Source: Burkholderiales bacterium
Lineage (GTDB): Bacteria > Pseudomonadota > Gammaproteobacteria > Burkholderiales > SG8-41
Direction of reading: 5' to 3'
Assembly: GCA_019749945.1 (NCBI GenBank)
Contig: JAIEPF010000010.1
Location: 186,001 to 250,000 of the forward strand
Length of the DNA stretch: 64,000 nucleotides
Each line of letters starts with the position of its first letter. Positions within the stretch are counted from its first letter, which is position 1. Below are positions 40,378 through 48,469 of this stretch, piece by piece. The notes below the pieces were generated by a model. The model was not told the origin of the DNA. It worked only from the letters and a program-made list of their open reading frames with translations, and ran no database searches. A program made the position numbers and the translations under genes.

Positions 40378-42303
40378 TCAGTGCGCGGGCCGCGGCCTCG
40401 CATCCTGCCGGGGTTCATGGCGCCGCAGCACCAGCTGGTTGAGCAGCACGACGGCCAGCAGCACCAGTCCCGCGATGTCGGTCAGGATGCCCGGCTTGAT
40501 CAGCAGCAGTGCGGCGGCGATCAGCAGTGCGCGTTCCCATCCATGCGCGATGCGGAAGAAATAGCCGAACAGCCCGCCGGCCAGGCAGATGGTGCCGATG
40601 GTGGCGGAGACAAAGGACTGCAGGATCTGGTCCCAGCTGCCGATCATCAGCAGCGAAGGTTCGAACACGAACATGAAGGGCACGATGAAACCCGCGGCGC
40701 CGATACGCACCGCCGCCCAGCCGGCTTCCCACAGGTCGGCCTTGGCCAGGCTGGCGGCGGCGAATACCGCCAGCGCCACCGGCGGCGTGATCGCGGAGAG
40801 GATGGCGAAATAGAAGGCGAACATGTGCGCTGACGGCAGCGGGGCGCCGAGTTTGACCAGCGCCGGCACCAGCAGCGACACCATGACGATGTAGGCCGGC
40901 GTGGTCGGCATGCCCATGCCGAGCACGATGCCGGCGATGGCGGTCAGCAGCAGCGCCAGCGGCAGCAGGTTCTGCGACAGGCCGACGACGATCTGCGTGA
41001 ACACGATGCCGAGGCCGGTGATGGTGACGCAGCCGATGACGATGCCGGCGCAGGCGCAGGCCATCGCGACGGCCAGCGTGTTTTTGGCGCCTTCCTCCAG
41101 CGCTTCGAGCACGCTGCGCCAGGAAATGCCGGCGCGGGTGGCCTTGCGCATCAGCGCGATCGGCAGGCACATCAGCGCGCCGACCAGCGCGCACAGCGGC
41201 GCCGAATAACCCAGGGTCAGGCCGATGAAAATGGTGACGATGGGAATGAACAGGTGGCCGCGTTCGCGCATCACGCGGCCGAGCACCGGCAGTTCGTTTT
41301 TGGGCACGCCGTGCAGGCCGTAACGCTTGGCCTCGAAATGCACCGCGAAAAACACCGCGAGGTAGTAGAGGACGGCGGGAATCACCGCCCACAGCGCGAC
41401 CGTGGCGTAGGGCACGGCGAGAAATTCGGCCATGACGAAGGCCGCAGCACCCATCACCGGCGGCATGATCTGGCCGCCGGTGGAGGCGGTGGCCTCGACG
41501 GCGGCGGCGAATGACGGTTTGAACCCGGTGCGTTTCATCAGCGGGATGGTCATCGGGCCGTCGACCATGACGTTGGCGACGGCGGACCCGGACACCGTGC
41601 CGAACAGGCTGGAGCTGACGACCGAAACCTTGCCGGGACCGCCGGCGGTATGGCCGGTGATCGACAGCGCGAAATCCATGAACAATTGTCCGGTGCCGCT
41701 TTTTTCCATGAAGGCGCCGAACAGCACGAACAGCATCACGTACGAAGCCGACACGCCGAGTGTCGAGCCGAAGATGCCTTCGGTCGACAGATACAGCTGC
41801 TCCATCAGCACCGGGCCGGTGACATTGGTGAAAAAGATCGCGTAGACGAGGAAAGCCGAGGCCGTGATCGGCAGCGCCCAGCCGAGCACGCGGCGCGTGG
41901 CCTCGAGGATGATCAGCACCGCGATCACGGTGTAGAACTTGTCGAGTCTGGTCAGATCATCGATGTAGATGATCCGGTTGGTCATGTATTCGTAGTTGAG
42001 GAAAATGTGGAAAATGAACGCCCACGAGGCGAGCAGCAGCAGGGCATCGGTCGCGCGCCATTTCCAGCCGCCGCCGGGTTTCAGCGGGTAGAGCAGGAAC
42101 ACCAGGGTCAGCGCGAACAGCAGGTGGGTGCCGCGGAAAATCAGCGCTTCCGGCGGCCCGAAGGCGGCGACGTACATGTGGTACAGCGACATCACCACCG
42201 CGATCACGGCGACCGCAGCCTTCAGCGCGGCGGATTGCGGCTGGGTTGCCGCTTTTTCTTCGGAAATGACGGCCACGACAGGTACTTTTTCTTCGGAACT
42301 CAT
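40378..42303 (-). CDS. TRAP transporter fused permease (DctQM, 4TM/12TM type)
   Basis: 641 residues. Residues about 20-170 give the small DctQ-like membrane part, with several hydrophobic helices and an ATRRVLGWALPITASAFLVYAIFF junction. The remainder is the large DctM-like permease (GPGKVSVVSSSLFGTVSGSAVANVMVDG, GGQIMPPVMGAAAFVMAEFL, GMGMPTTPAYIVMVSLLVPALV). This fused form pairs with TAXI-type binding proteins, and one is encoded 69 nt upstream. It takes up organic acids using a Na+ gradient. Location between garR and hyi suggests a C2-C4 hydroxy or oxo acid. Confidence 0.95.
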   Translation of the reverse strand: MSSEEKVPVVAVISEEKAATQPQSAALKAAVAVIAVVMSLYHMYVAAFGPPEALIFRGTHLLFALTLVFLLYPLKPGGGWKWRATDALLLLASWAFIFHIFLNYEYMTNRIIYIDDLTRLDKFYTVIAVLIILEATRRVLGWALPITASAFLVYAIFFTNVTGPVLMEQLYLSTEGIFGSTLGVSASYVMLFVLFGAFMEKSGTGQLFMDFALSITGHTAGGPGKVSVVSSSLFGTVSGSAVANVMVDGPMTIPLMKRTGFKPSFAAAVEATASTGGQIMPPVMGAAAFVMAEFLAVPYATVALWAVIPAVLYYLAVFFAVHFEAKRYGLHGVPKNELPVLGRVMRERGHLFIPIVTIFIGLTLGYSAPLCALVGALMCLPIALMRKATRAGISWRSVLEALEEGAKNTLAVAMACACAGIVIGCVTITGLGIVFTQIVVGLSQNLLPLALLLTAIAGIVLGMGMPTTPAYIVMVSLLVPALVKLGAPLPSAHMFAFYFAILSAITPPVALAVFAAASLAKADLWEAGWAAVRIGAAGFIVPFMFVFEPSLLMIGSWDQILQSFVSATIGTICLAGGLFGYFFRIAHGWERALLIAAALLLIKPGILTDIAGLVLLAVVLLNQLVLRRHEPRQDARPRPAH

Positions 42304-42372
42304 GGGGCTCCCCGCTCTGGATATGGAACGGGGCGGCAGAGCCGCCCCGTTTTTCCTGCGTGTTGCGGTGGC

Positions 42373-43329
42373 TTACATGGCGCCCGCTTCCTTGTAGAAC
42401 TTCACCGCGCCCGGATGGAAGGGCACGCCGATGTCGGCGGCCATCTCCTTCGGTGTCAGCCCGGCCATGGCCTTGTTCACCGTGGCCATGTCGCTGATGT
42501 TGGCGGCGACGGTCTTGGTCATGGTGTAGACGGTCTGTTCCGGCAGGTCGCAGGAGACGACGAGGTGCGCCGAATAACCGATCTGCGGCACATCCCGGGT
42601 CTGCTTGGGATAGGTGCCGGCCTTGACGATCAGTTTCTGGTAGCCCGGGTTCTGCTTGCGCAGCGCGTCCATGGTCTTGTCGTCGACCGGCACCAGGTTG
42701 ATGTCGCGGGCGCTGGCGAGGTCCATCACCGATGACGCGGGGATGGTGGTGCCCAGCGTGAATACCTGGGCATGGCCGTCCTTCATCATCGACACCGCGT
42801 CGGTGTACGACTGGAAGTTGATTTTGGACAGCGCCTGGTAGTTGAGGCCGTTCAGCTTCAGCGTGAGGTCGGTCAGCAGTTCACCGGTGTTGCCCTTGGG
42901 CTGGGTCACCACGGACTTGCCCTTGAAATCGGCGAAGGTGTTGACCTTGGCATCCGCCAGCGCGACCACCTGGAAGTACTGCGGATACAGGTTGGCCATC
43001 TGGCAGACCTTGGTGGTTTTTTTCGGGTACGGCGGGTTGCCGGCAATGCCGTCGACCGTGGTGCTGGAATTGCCGAAACCGATCTGCGCCTTGCCCTCAT
43101 CGACGCCGCGCACGTTGGCGATGCCGGCGCCCGGCGTGGCGGTGATGGTGAGGCCGGGAATGGCTTTTTCCCACATGCTTTTGAGTTGGCCGCCCAGCGG
43201 CACCCAGACGCCGCCCTGCGGACCGGTCATCAGCGTCATCTGCTGCGCGCCGACGGTGGTGGAAAAAGCGGCTGGAAATGCTGCGGCCACGGCGATGGCG
43301 AGCGCGGATGCGATACGCGATGTTTTCAT
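42373..43329 (-). CDS. TAXI-family TRAP transporter substrate-binding protein
   Basis: 318 residues, AAGGAGGAG before ATG 43329. The signal peptide ends at FSTTVGAQQ. The fold begins QMTLMTGPQGGVWVPLGGQLKSMWEKAIPGL, and GIANVRGVDEGKAQIGFGNSSTTVDGI matches the TAXI (TRAP-associated extracytoplasmic immunogenic) pattern. The helix near the C-terminus (MAADIGVPFHPGAVKFYKE) is also typical. It delivers substrate to the fused permease just downstream. Confidence 0.95.
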   Translation of the reverse strand: MKTSRIASALAIAVAAAFPAAFSTTVGAQQMTLMTGPQGGVWVPLGGQLKSMWEKAIPGLTITATPGAGIANVRGVDEGKAQIGFGNSSTTVDGIAGNPPYPKKTTKVCQMANLYPQYFQVVALADAKVNTFADFKGKSVVTQPKGNTGELLTDLTLKLNGLNYQALSKINFQSYTDAVSMMKDGHAQVFTLGTTIPASSVMDLASARDINLVPVDDKTMDALRKQNPGYQKLIVKAGTYPKQTRDVPQIGYSAHLVVSCDLPEQTVYTMTKTVAANISDMATVNKAMAGLTPKEMAADIGVPFHPGAVKFYKEAGAM

Positions 43330-43423
43330 GACTCCTCCTTCAGGTTGTAATGCGGGACAGCCCCTTGCTCTATGTTTTTATGGGTCTGTTGCCGGGGCAT
43401 TGTGTGGGCTGCCCCGGGTGCCG

Positions 43424-44209
43424 TCAAGCGCCGGTCAGGTAAGGCCTGATCCAGTCCAGACCGGCCGTGGTGGTGGTCGCCGGCTTGTATTCGCAGCCGA
43501 TCCAGCCCTGGTAGCCGATCCTGTCGATGTGTTTGAACAGCCACGGGTAATTGATCTCGCCGCTGCCCGGTTCGTGGCGGCCGGGATTGTCGGCGAGCTG
43601 CATGTGCGGGATCAGTGCGAGGTTGTTCTCGATGCCGCGCGCGAGGTCGCCTTCCATGATCTGCATGTGATAAATGTCGTACTGCAGGTAGAGGTTGTCG
43701 GAACCGACGGCCTTGATGATGTCGAGGGCCTGCTGCGAGGAATTGAGAAAAAATCCCGGGATGTCGCGGGTGTTGATCGGTTCAATGAGTAACTTGATCC
43801 CGGCTTCCTTGAATTTCGGCGCGGCAAACTGCAGATTGCGGACCAAGGTTTCGCGCGCGACATTGGGATCGAGATGGGTCGGGCGGATGCCGGCGAGGCA
43901 GTTGACCTGTTTGCAGCCGAGCGCGCTGGCGTAGTCGATGGCGCGGCCCACACCGTCCTGGAATTCGGCCTCGCGCCGCGGGTGGCAGGCAATGCCGCGT
44001 TCGCCGCCGGCCCAGTTGCCGGCAGGCAGGTTGTGCAGCACCTGGACGAGCTGATGTTTGTTCAGTGCATCCGCCAGCGCGTTTTTGTCGTAGTCGTACG
44101 GAAACAGGTATTCGACGCCCTTGAATCCGGCCTGTGCCGCGGCGGCGAAGCGGTCCATGAACGCGACCTCATTGAACAGCATGGTGATATTCGCGCAGAA
44201 CCTGGGCAT
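43424..44209 (-). CDS. hyi: Hydroxypyruvate isomerase Hyi
   Basis: 261 residues. It aligns with E. coli Hyi over its whole length: FCANITMLFNEVAF, GVEYLFPYDYD, LHNLPAGNWAGGERGIAC, LIEPINTRDIPGFF, QYDIYHMQIMEGDL, ADNPGRHEPGSGEINY and GCEYKPATTTTAGL. Metal ligands (Glu in LIEPIN, Asp in QYDIYH, His in HMQLADNP, Glu near the end) are in place. It interconverts hydroxypyruvate and tartronate semialdehyde, feeding the GarR-like reductase. It is the first gene of the minus transport cluster. Confidence 0.94.
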   Translation of the reverse strand: MPRFCANITMLFNEVAFMDRFAAAAQAGFKGVEYLFPYDYDKNALADALNKHQLVQVLHNLPAGNWAGGERGIACHPRREAEFQDGVGRAIDYASALGCKQVNCLAGIRPTHLDPNVARETLVRNLQFAAPKFKEAGIKLLIEPINTRDIPGFFLNSSQQALDIIKAVGSDNLYLQYDIYHMQIMEGDLARGIENNLALIPHMQLADNPGRHEPGSGEINYPWLFKHIDRIGYQGWIGCEYKPATTTTAGLDWIRPYLTGA

Positions 44210-44224
44210 GGTGTGGACCTGATG

Positions 44225-44268
44225 GGTTGATGGTAACTGGTGACTGGTAACTGGTGATGGGTAAGGTG
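44225..44268. repeat. Heptamer tandem array (AACTGGT/GACTGGT units)
   Basis: Successive 7-base units TGATGGT, AACTGGT, GACTGGT, AACTGGT and GATGGGT, the reverse complement of the units at 10373-10407. It lies between the divergent hyi and nucleotidyltransferase genes. Confidence 0.75.
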
Positions 44269-44280
44269 AAGATGGGCCAT

Positions 44281-44286
44281 TATAAT
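44281..44286 (+). promoter_or_regulatory. Possible -10 element for the nucleotidyltransferase operon
   Basis: A perfect TATAAT only 7 bases before ATG 44293. If used, transcription would begin at or near the start codon, giving a leaderless mRNA. The -35 region, inside the heptamer array, is a poor match. Confidence 0.35.
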
Positions 44287-44292
44287 CATGGC

Positions 44293-44880
44293 ATGACCGT
44301 CCCTGAAAAATCCCCCGTGGCGATCCTGCTCGCCGCCGGCGCCGGGTCGCGCTTCGGCGGCGCCAAACTGCTGCATCCGCTGGAGGACGGCGCGGCGATT
44401 GCCGCGCATGCCGCGCGCAATCTGATCGCCGCCGGCCTCAACGTCACGGCGGTGGTGCGTTCCGGCGATTTTCCGCTGGCGGAAATGCTCGAACAGGAAG
44501 GTTGCGCCGTGACCTTGTGTCCCGATGCGGCGCTGGGCATGGGTGTCAGCCTGGCCCATGGCGTCAGCGTCACGCGCGATGCCGGCGGCTGGATCGTCGC
44601 GCTGGCCGACATGCCGCGCATCCGTCCCGATACCATCAGGCGCGTGGCGCAGGCACTGGCGGACGGCGCGGCCATCGTCGCCCCGGCCTACCAGGGCGAG
44701 CGCGGCCATCCGGTGGCCTTCGGCGCGCGGTTTTTGCAGGAACTGCAGATGCTCGGCGGCGACAGCGGTGCGCGCGCGGTGGTGCAGCGCAATCAGGCGC
44801 TGGTGCGGGTGATTGATGTCGATGACCCCGGTGTGCTGTTCGATGTCGACCGCCGCAGCGATCTGGCGCGCAGTGTCTGA
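44293..44880 (+). CDS. MobA-like nucleotidyltransferase (NTP_transf_3, MocA type)
   Basis: 195 residues from ATG 44293 (MTVPEKSPVAILLAAGAGSRFGGAKLL). The nucleotide-binding signature LLAAGAGSRFGGAK is at 10-23, and the metal-binding aspartate is in VALADMPRIRPDTI (about 100). GERGHPVAFG and GDSGARAV are typical of molybdenum-cofactor cytidylyl/guanylyltransferases such as MocA. It shares TGATG with the following C13 peptidase gene (1-base overlap). MocA, MoxR and VWA genes together resemble accessory sets for molybdenum hydroxylases, but no Mo-enzyme gene is in the window. Confidence 0.87.
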   Translation: MTVPEKSPVAILLAAGAGSRFGGAKLLHPLEDGAAIAAHAARNLIAAGLNVTAVVRSGDFPLAEMLEQEGCAVTLCPDAALGMGVSLAHGVSVTRDAGGWIVALADMPRIRPDTIRRVAQALADGAAIVAPAYQGERGHPVAFGARFLQELQMLGGDSGARAVVQRNQALVRVIDVDDPGVLFDVDRRSDLARSV

Positions 44881-46316
44881 TGCAGGATGACACGGCAGCC
44901 GCCGATATGGCGGCGGAAAACCCGCTGCCGGCCGTGCCGCGCGGCACGTTTTATCACGATGTTTTGAGCAATCTGCGCGCCGGGGCGCGCCTCGCTTTTT
45001 TGCGGCCGGTGTCCGCGGAAATGTTCACGCCTGCCGCCGGGTCCTTTGCGCTGATCGCGGGCCTCCATCTCCTGCTGCTGTTGCTGCTCGGTCTGGCCAG
45101 CGTCGGTTTCCGTGGCGAGTTCAACGATTACGAAGTGCCGCGCGCCTTGTTGTTTGTGCCGGCCACACTGCTCTTCGCACTGCTGGCGGTGCGCCTGAAT
45201 GGCCGGGCATCGCTGCTGCAGATGGCCATTGCGCTGGTGGCTGCGAGCCTGGTGCTGTCGCTGCTGTTTGGTGCGGCCGGGGTGCTGCTGCTGCGCCTGC
45301 CGCCCAGACTGGTCGGCGGCAACTGGTGGCCCTATCTGTTTTATGGCGCCGTGCTGTGGTGGACGCTGGTGATCGCGATGACGGTGGCGCGCCTGGTGAA
45401 CGCCGGCGCAGGTCGCAATCTCGCGGTGATGGCGGCCGGATGGCTGTTGCTGGCGGCGCCGATGCTGTGGTATCCGCAGAATTATTTGTGGATGCCGAAA
45501 TATGACGCATCGGGCGCCGCGGAAAAATCCGCACGCGCGCCTTTTGATGAACGCGGCTTTTATGCGCAGCAGGAGACGCTGCGCCAATCGCTGGCAGCCG
45601 TGGAGGGCGGCCGTCCCGGCGTCGCCGACATCTATCTTCTGGCGGCGGGCCTCTATGCCCGCGAAGATGTGTTCATGAAAGAGGTGCGCTTGATCGCCGA
45701 CCTGTTCCACAAGCGTTTCGATACCGCCGGGCGTTCGGTGGTGCTGCTCAATAACCGCAAAACCCTGGATACGCATCCGGTGGCGAGCCTGACCAGCATC
45801 GGCGCGGCGCTGCAGCGCATCGGCAGCCAGATGAACCGCGATGAAGACCTGCTGGTGATGTATCTGTCCTCGCACGGCTCGGAATCGCACCGGCTGGCGG
45901 TGGATTTCTGGCCGCTGCGGCTGGCGCCGATCGATCCGCCCGCCTTGAAAAAGGCGTTGGACGATTCCGGCATCAAATGGCGGGTGATCGTGGTTTCGGC
46001 CTGTTATTCCGGCGGTTTCATCAAACCGCTGCAGGATGAACATACAATGATCATCACGGCGTCCAGCGCCAAACGCCAATCCTTCGGTTGCGGCAGCACA
46101 TCGGATGCGACGTACCTGGCGCAGGCGCTGTTCAACGAGGAGTTGCGCAAGACCTGGTCGTTTGAAACGGCGTTTGCCGCGGCGAGACAGTCGATTGCCG
46201 AACGCGAGCGCGCCCAGGGTTACGAGCCCTCCGAGCCGCAGTTGTTTGCCGGCGCGGAAATCCGCCGCAAGCTGGCTGAAATCGAAGCACGCCTCGCACA
46301 GCAGCATCAGAATTAA
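44880..46316 (+). CDS. Membrane-anchored C13 family (legumain/caspase-fold) peptidase
   Basis: 478 residues. The N-terminal half (about 55-210) has five or so hydrophobic helices, including FALIAGLHLLLLLLLGLASVG and MAAGWLLLAAPMLW. The C-terminal domain from about residue 245 is a caspase-like fold: DIYLLAAGLYAREDVFMKEV, then the catalytic histidine in VMYLSSHGSESH (about 325) and the catalytic cysteine in VVSACYSGGF (about 378). It matches the bacterial Peptidase_C13 family. Orientation suggests a periplasmic or cytoplasmic protease held at the membrane; topology is unresolved. It lies between a nucleotidyltransferase and a MoxR-VWA pair. Confidence 0.88.
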   Translation: MQDDTAAADMAAENPLPAVPRGTFYHDVLSNLRAGARLAFLRPVSAEMFTPAAGSFALIAGLHLLLLLLLGLASVGFRGEFNDYEVPRALLFVPATLLFALLAVRLNGRASLLQMAIALVAASLVLSLLFGAAGVLLLRLPPRLVGGNWWPYLFYGAVLWWTLVIAMTVARLVNAGAGRNLAVMAAGWLLLAAPMLWYPQNYLWMPKYDASGAAEKSARAPFDERGFYAQQETLRQSLAAVEGGRPGVADIYLLAAGLYAREDVFMKEVRLIADLFHKRFDTAGRSVVLLNNRKTLDTHPVASLTSIGAALQRIGSQMNRDEDLLVMYLSSHGSESHRLAVDFWPLRLAPIDPPALKKALDDSGIKWRVIVVSACYSGGFIKPLQDEHTMIITASSAKRQSFGCGSTSDATYLAQALFNEELRKTWSFETAFAAARQSIAERERAQGYEPSEPQLFAGAEIRRKLAEIEARLAQQHQN

Positions 46317-46337
46317 TATAAGTATTTGATTTTAAAG
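46311..46337. promoter_or_regulatory. AT-rich TAAGTATTTG motif (copy d)
   Basis: TAAGTATTTGATTTTA between the C13 peptidase stop and the MoxR start. Positions 46319-46331 match the IHF consensus exactly on the reverse strand. The motif leads into AAAGGAAAAATAATG, which supplies the MoxR ribosome-binding site. Confidence 0.5.
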
Positions 46338-46345
46338 GAAAAATA

Positions 46346-47191
46346 ATGTCACGTTTTACCGGCACTGAAAACTACGTCGCCACCGACGATCTGATGATGG
46401 CGGTGAATGCCGCGCTGGCGCTGGAGCGCCCGCTGCTGATCAAGGGCGAGCCCGGCACCGGCAAGACCATGCTGGCGCTCGAGGTGGCGCAGGCGCTGAA
46501 ACGTCCGCTGTTCGAGTGGCACATCAAGTCGACAACCAAGGCGCAGCACGGCCTGTATGAATATGACGCGGTGTCGCGGCTGCGCGATTCGCAACTCGGC
46601 GACCCGAAGGTGAAGGACATAGCCAACTACATCGTGCAGGGCATGTTGTGGAAGGCTTTCGAATCGCCGGAGCCGGCGGTGCTGCTGATCGATGAAGTGG
46701 ACAAGGCTGACATCGAATTCCCCAATGACCTGCTGCGCGAACTCGACCGCATGGAGTTTTATGTTTATGAAACGCAGCAGCTGGTCAAGGCGAAGCAGCG
46801 GCCGCTGGTCATCATCACCAGCAACAACGAAAAGGAACTGCCCGACGCCTTCCTGCGCCGCTGCTTTTTCCATTACATCCGTTTTCCCGATCCGGAAACC
46901 ATGGCGAAAATCGTCGAGGTGCATTTTCCGGGGATCAAGAAACAGCTGCTCTCTCAAGCGCTCAACGCATTTTTTGAAATCCGCGACGTGCCCGGACTGA
47001 AGAAAAAACCGACCACCTCGGAACTGCTCGACTGGCTGAAGCTCTTGATGGCCGAAGACATCCCGCCGGAAGCGCTGCACAGCCAGGACACGCACAAGAT
47101 CGTGCCGCCGCTGCACGGCGCGCTGATCAAGAACGAACAGGACGTGCATCTGTTTGAGCGACTGGTGTTCATGTCTCGGCGAAAACAGTGA
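46346..47191 (+). CDS. MoxR-family AAA+ ATPase
   Basis: 281 residues. Walker A GEPGTGKT (about 32-39), Walker B LLIDEVDKAD (about 113-122), sensor 1 ITSNNEKELPDAFLRR with an arginine finger. It is the short form seen in CoxD-like and other MoxR proteins that work with VWA partners as chaperones. The VWA gene follows after an 88-nt hairpin, in the same direction. The stop codon is part of the first unit of that hairpin. Confidence 0.94.
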   Translation: MSRFTGTENYVATDDLMMAVNAALALERPLLIKGEPGTGKTMLALEVAQALKRPLFEWHIKSTTKAQHGLYEYDAVSRLRDSQLGDPKVKDIANYIVQGMLWKAFESPEPAVLLIDEVDKADIEFPNDLLRELDRMEFYVYETQQLVKAKQRPLVIITSNNEKELPDAFLRRCFFHYIRFPDPETMAKIVEVHFPGIKKQLLSQALNAFFEIRDVPGLKKKPTTSELLDWLKLLMAEDIPPEALHSQDTHKIVPPLHGALIKNEQDVHLFERLVFMSRRKQ

Positions 47192-47272
47192 TTAAGTGAT
47201 TGGGTGACTAAGTAATTAAAGTCTCGAGACGCGTCTTGCCCAATCACCTAATTACCTAATCACTTAATCACG
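47187..47272. repeat. Hairpin of 8-bp tandem units (AGTGATTA type)
   Basis: The left arm is AGTGATTA, AGTGATTG, GGTGACTA, AGTAATTA (47187-47218). The right arm is CAATCACC, TAATTACC, TAATCACT, TAATCACG (47241-47272). The loop contains GTCTCGAGAC. The outermost 14 bases pair perfectly (GTGATTAAGTGATT). It separates moxR from the VWA gene in one operon and ends 7 bases before the VWA start. Confidence 0.88.
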
Positions 47273-47279
47273 CCCTAAA

Positions 47280-48461
47280 ATGCTGATCGAATTCTTTCTG
47301 AAACTGCGCCAAGGCGGCGTTCCTGCCTCGATCAAGGAATTCCTGATGCTGATCGAGGCGCTGGAGAAGCAGGTCGCCTTCGGCAGTGTCGAGGATTTTT
47401 ACCATCTCGCGCGCACCTGCCTGGTCAAGGATGAAAAATTCTTTGATCGTTACGACCTGGTGTTTGCCGCCTACTTCAAGGGCGTGGTCGGCATCGATGC
47501 CGCTGCGGCGGTGATTCCCGAAGACTGGCTGCGCAAACTCGTCGAGAAAAACCTGACTGAAGAAGAGAAAAAACTGATCCAGTCGCTGGGCGGCTGGGAG
47601 AAGCTGATGGAAACCCTGAAAAAGCGCCTCGAAGAACAGAAGGGCCGGCATCAGGGCGGCAGCAAGTGGATCGGCACGGGAGGAACCAGCCCCTTCGGCG
47701 CCTACGGTTACAACCCGGAGGGCATCCGCATCGGCCAGCATGAATCGCGCAACCGCCGCGCGGTGAAGGTCTGGGATCAGCGCGAGTTCAGGAACCTGGA
47801 CGACACCGTTGAGCTGGGCACGCGCAATATCAAGGTGGCCTTGCGCAAGCTGCGCAAATTCGCGCGCACCGGGGCGCCGGAAGAGCTGGACATGGAAGAC
47901 ACCATCCGCTCCACCGCGAAAAACGCCGGCTGGCTGGATCTGAAAATGGTGCCGGAGCGGCACAATGCGGTGAAGGTGCTGCTGTTCCTCGATATCGGCG
48001 GTTCGATGGACGATCATGTCCGCGTCTGCGAGCAGCTCTTCTCGGCCACGCGCAGCGAATTCAAGCACCTGGAATATTTTTATTTCCACAATTTTCTCTA
48101 CGAGCGGGTGTGGAAGGACAACCGCCGCCGCGCCACCGAGCGCATCGCCACCTGGGATGTGCTGCACACCTATCCGCACGACTACAAGCTGATCATCGTC
48201 GGTGATGCCACGATGAGCCCGTACGAAATCACCTATCCCGGCGGCAGCGTCGAGCACAGCAACGAGGAGGCCGGCGCGGTGTGGCTGCAGCGTGCGCTGC
48301 AGGTGTATTCACGCGCGATCTGGCTCAATCCGCAGCCGGAGGCGGTGTGGAATTACCATGAGTCGATCAGCATCACCCGCCAGCTGATGGGTGACCGCAT
48401 GTTCCCGCTGACCATCGACGGCCTCGATCGCGGCATGCGGCTGCTGACCCGCGCGCAATAG
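47280..48461 (+). CDS. VWA domain-containing protein (CoxE-like)
   Basis: 393 residues. The N-terminal 200 residues are helical and charged (PASIKEFLMLIEALEKQ, TEEEKKLIQSLGGWEKLMETLKKRLEEQKG). The von Willebrand A domain begins near residue 225, with a MIDAS-like motif LFLDIGGSMDDH where Gly replaces the first Ser of D-x-S-x-S. IIVGDATMSPYEI supplies another metal-site segment. It is the usual partner of MoxR-type ATPases, in complexes that remodel target proteins. The ribosome-binding site is not evident, perhaps because the hairpin dominates the leader. Confidence 0.92.
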   Translation: MLIEFFLKLRQGGVPASIKEFLMLIEALEKQVAFGSVEDFYHLARTCLVKDEKFFDRYDLVFAAYFKGVVGIDAAAAVIPEDWLRKLVEKNLTEEEKKLIQSLGGWEKLMETLKKRLEEQKGRHQGGSKWIGTGGTSPFGAYGYNPEGIRIGQHESRNRRAVKVWDQREFRNLDDTVELGTRNIKVALRKLRKFARTGAPEELDMEDTIRSTAKNAGWLDLKMVPERHNAVKVLLFLDIGGSMDDHVRVCEQLFSATRSEFKHLEYFYFHNFLYERVWKDNRRRATERIATWDVLHTYPHDYKLIIVGDATMSPYEITYPGGSVEHSNEEAGAVWLQRALQVYSRAIWLNPQPEAVWNYHESISITRQLMGDRMFPLTIDGLDRGMRLLTRAQ

Positions 48462-48469
48462 GCGGCGCG

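Noticed and set aside
44793..46307. A 504-codon open frame on the minus strand opposite the C13 peptidase
   Set aside because: Low-complexity Gln/His/Arg-rich antisense frame; the plus strand encodes membrane helices and a caspase-fold domain.
10373..47272. The tandem-unit repeats as a possible CRISPR array
   Set aside because: Units are 7 to 9 bases with no spacers, and there are no cas genes in the window.
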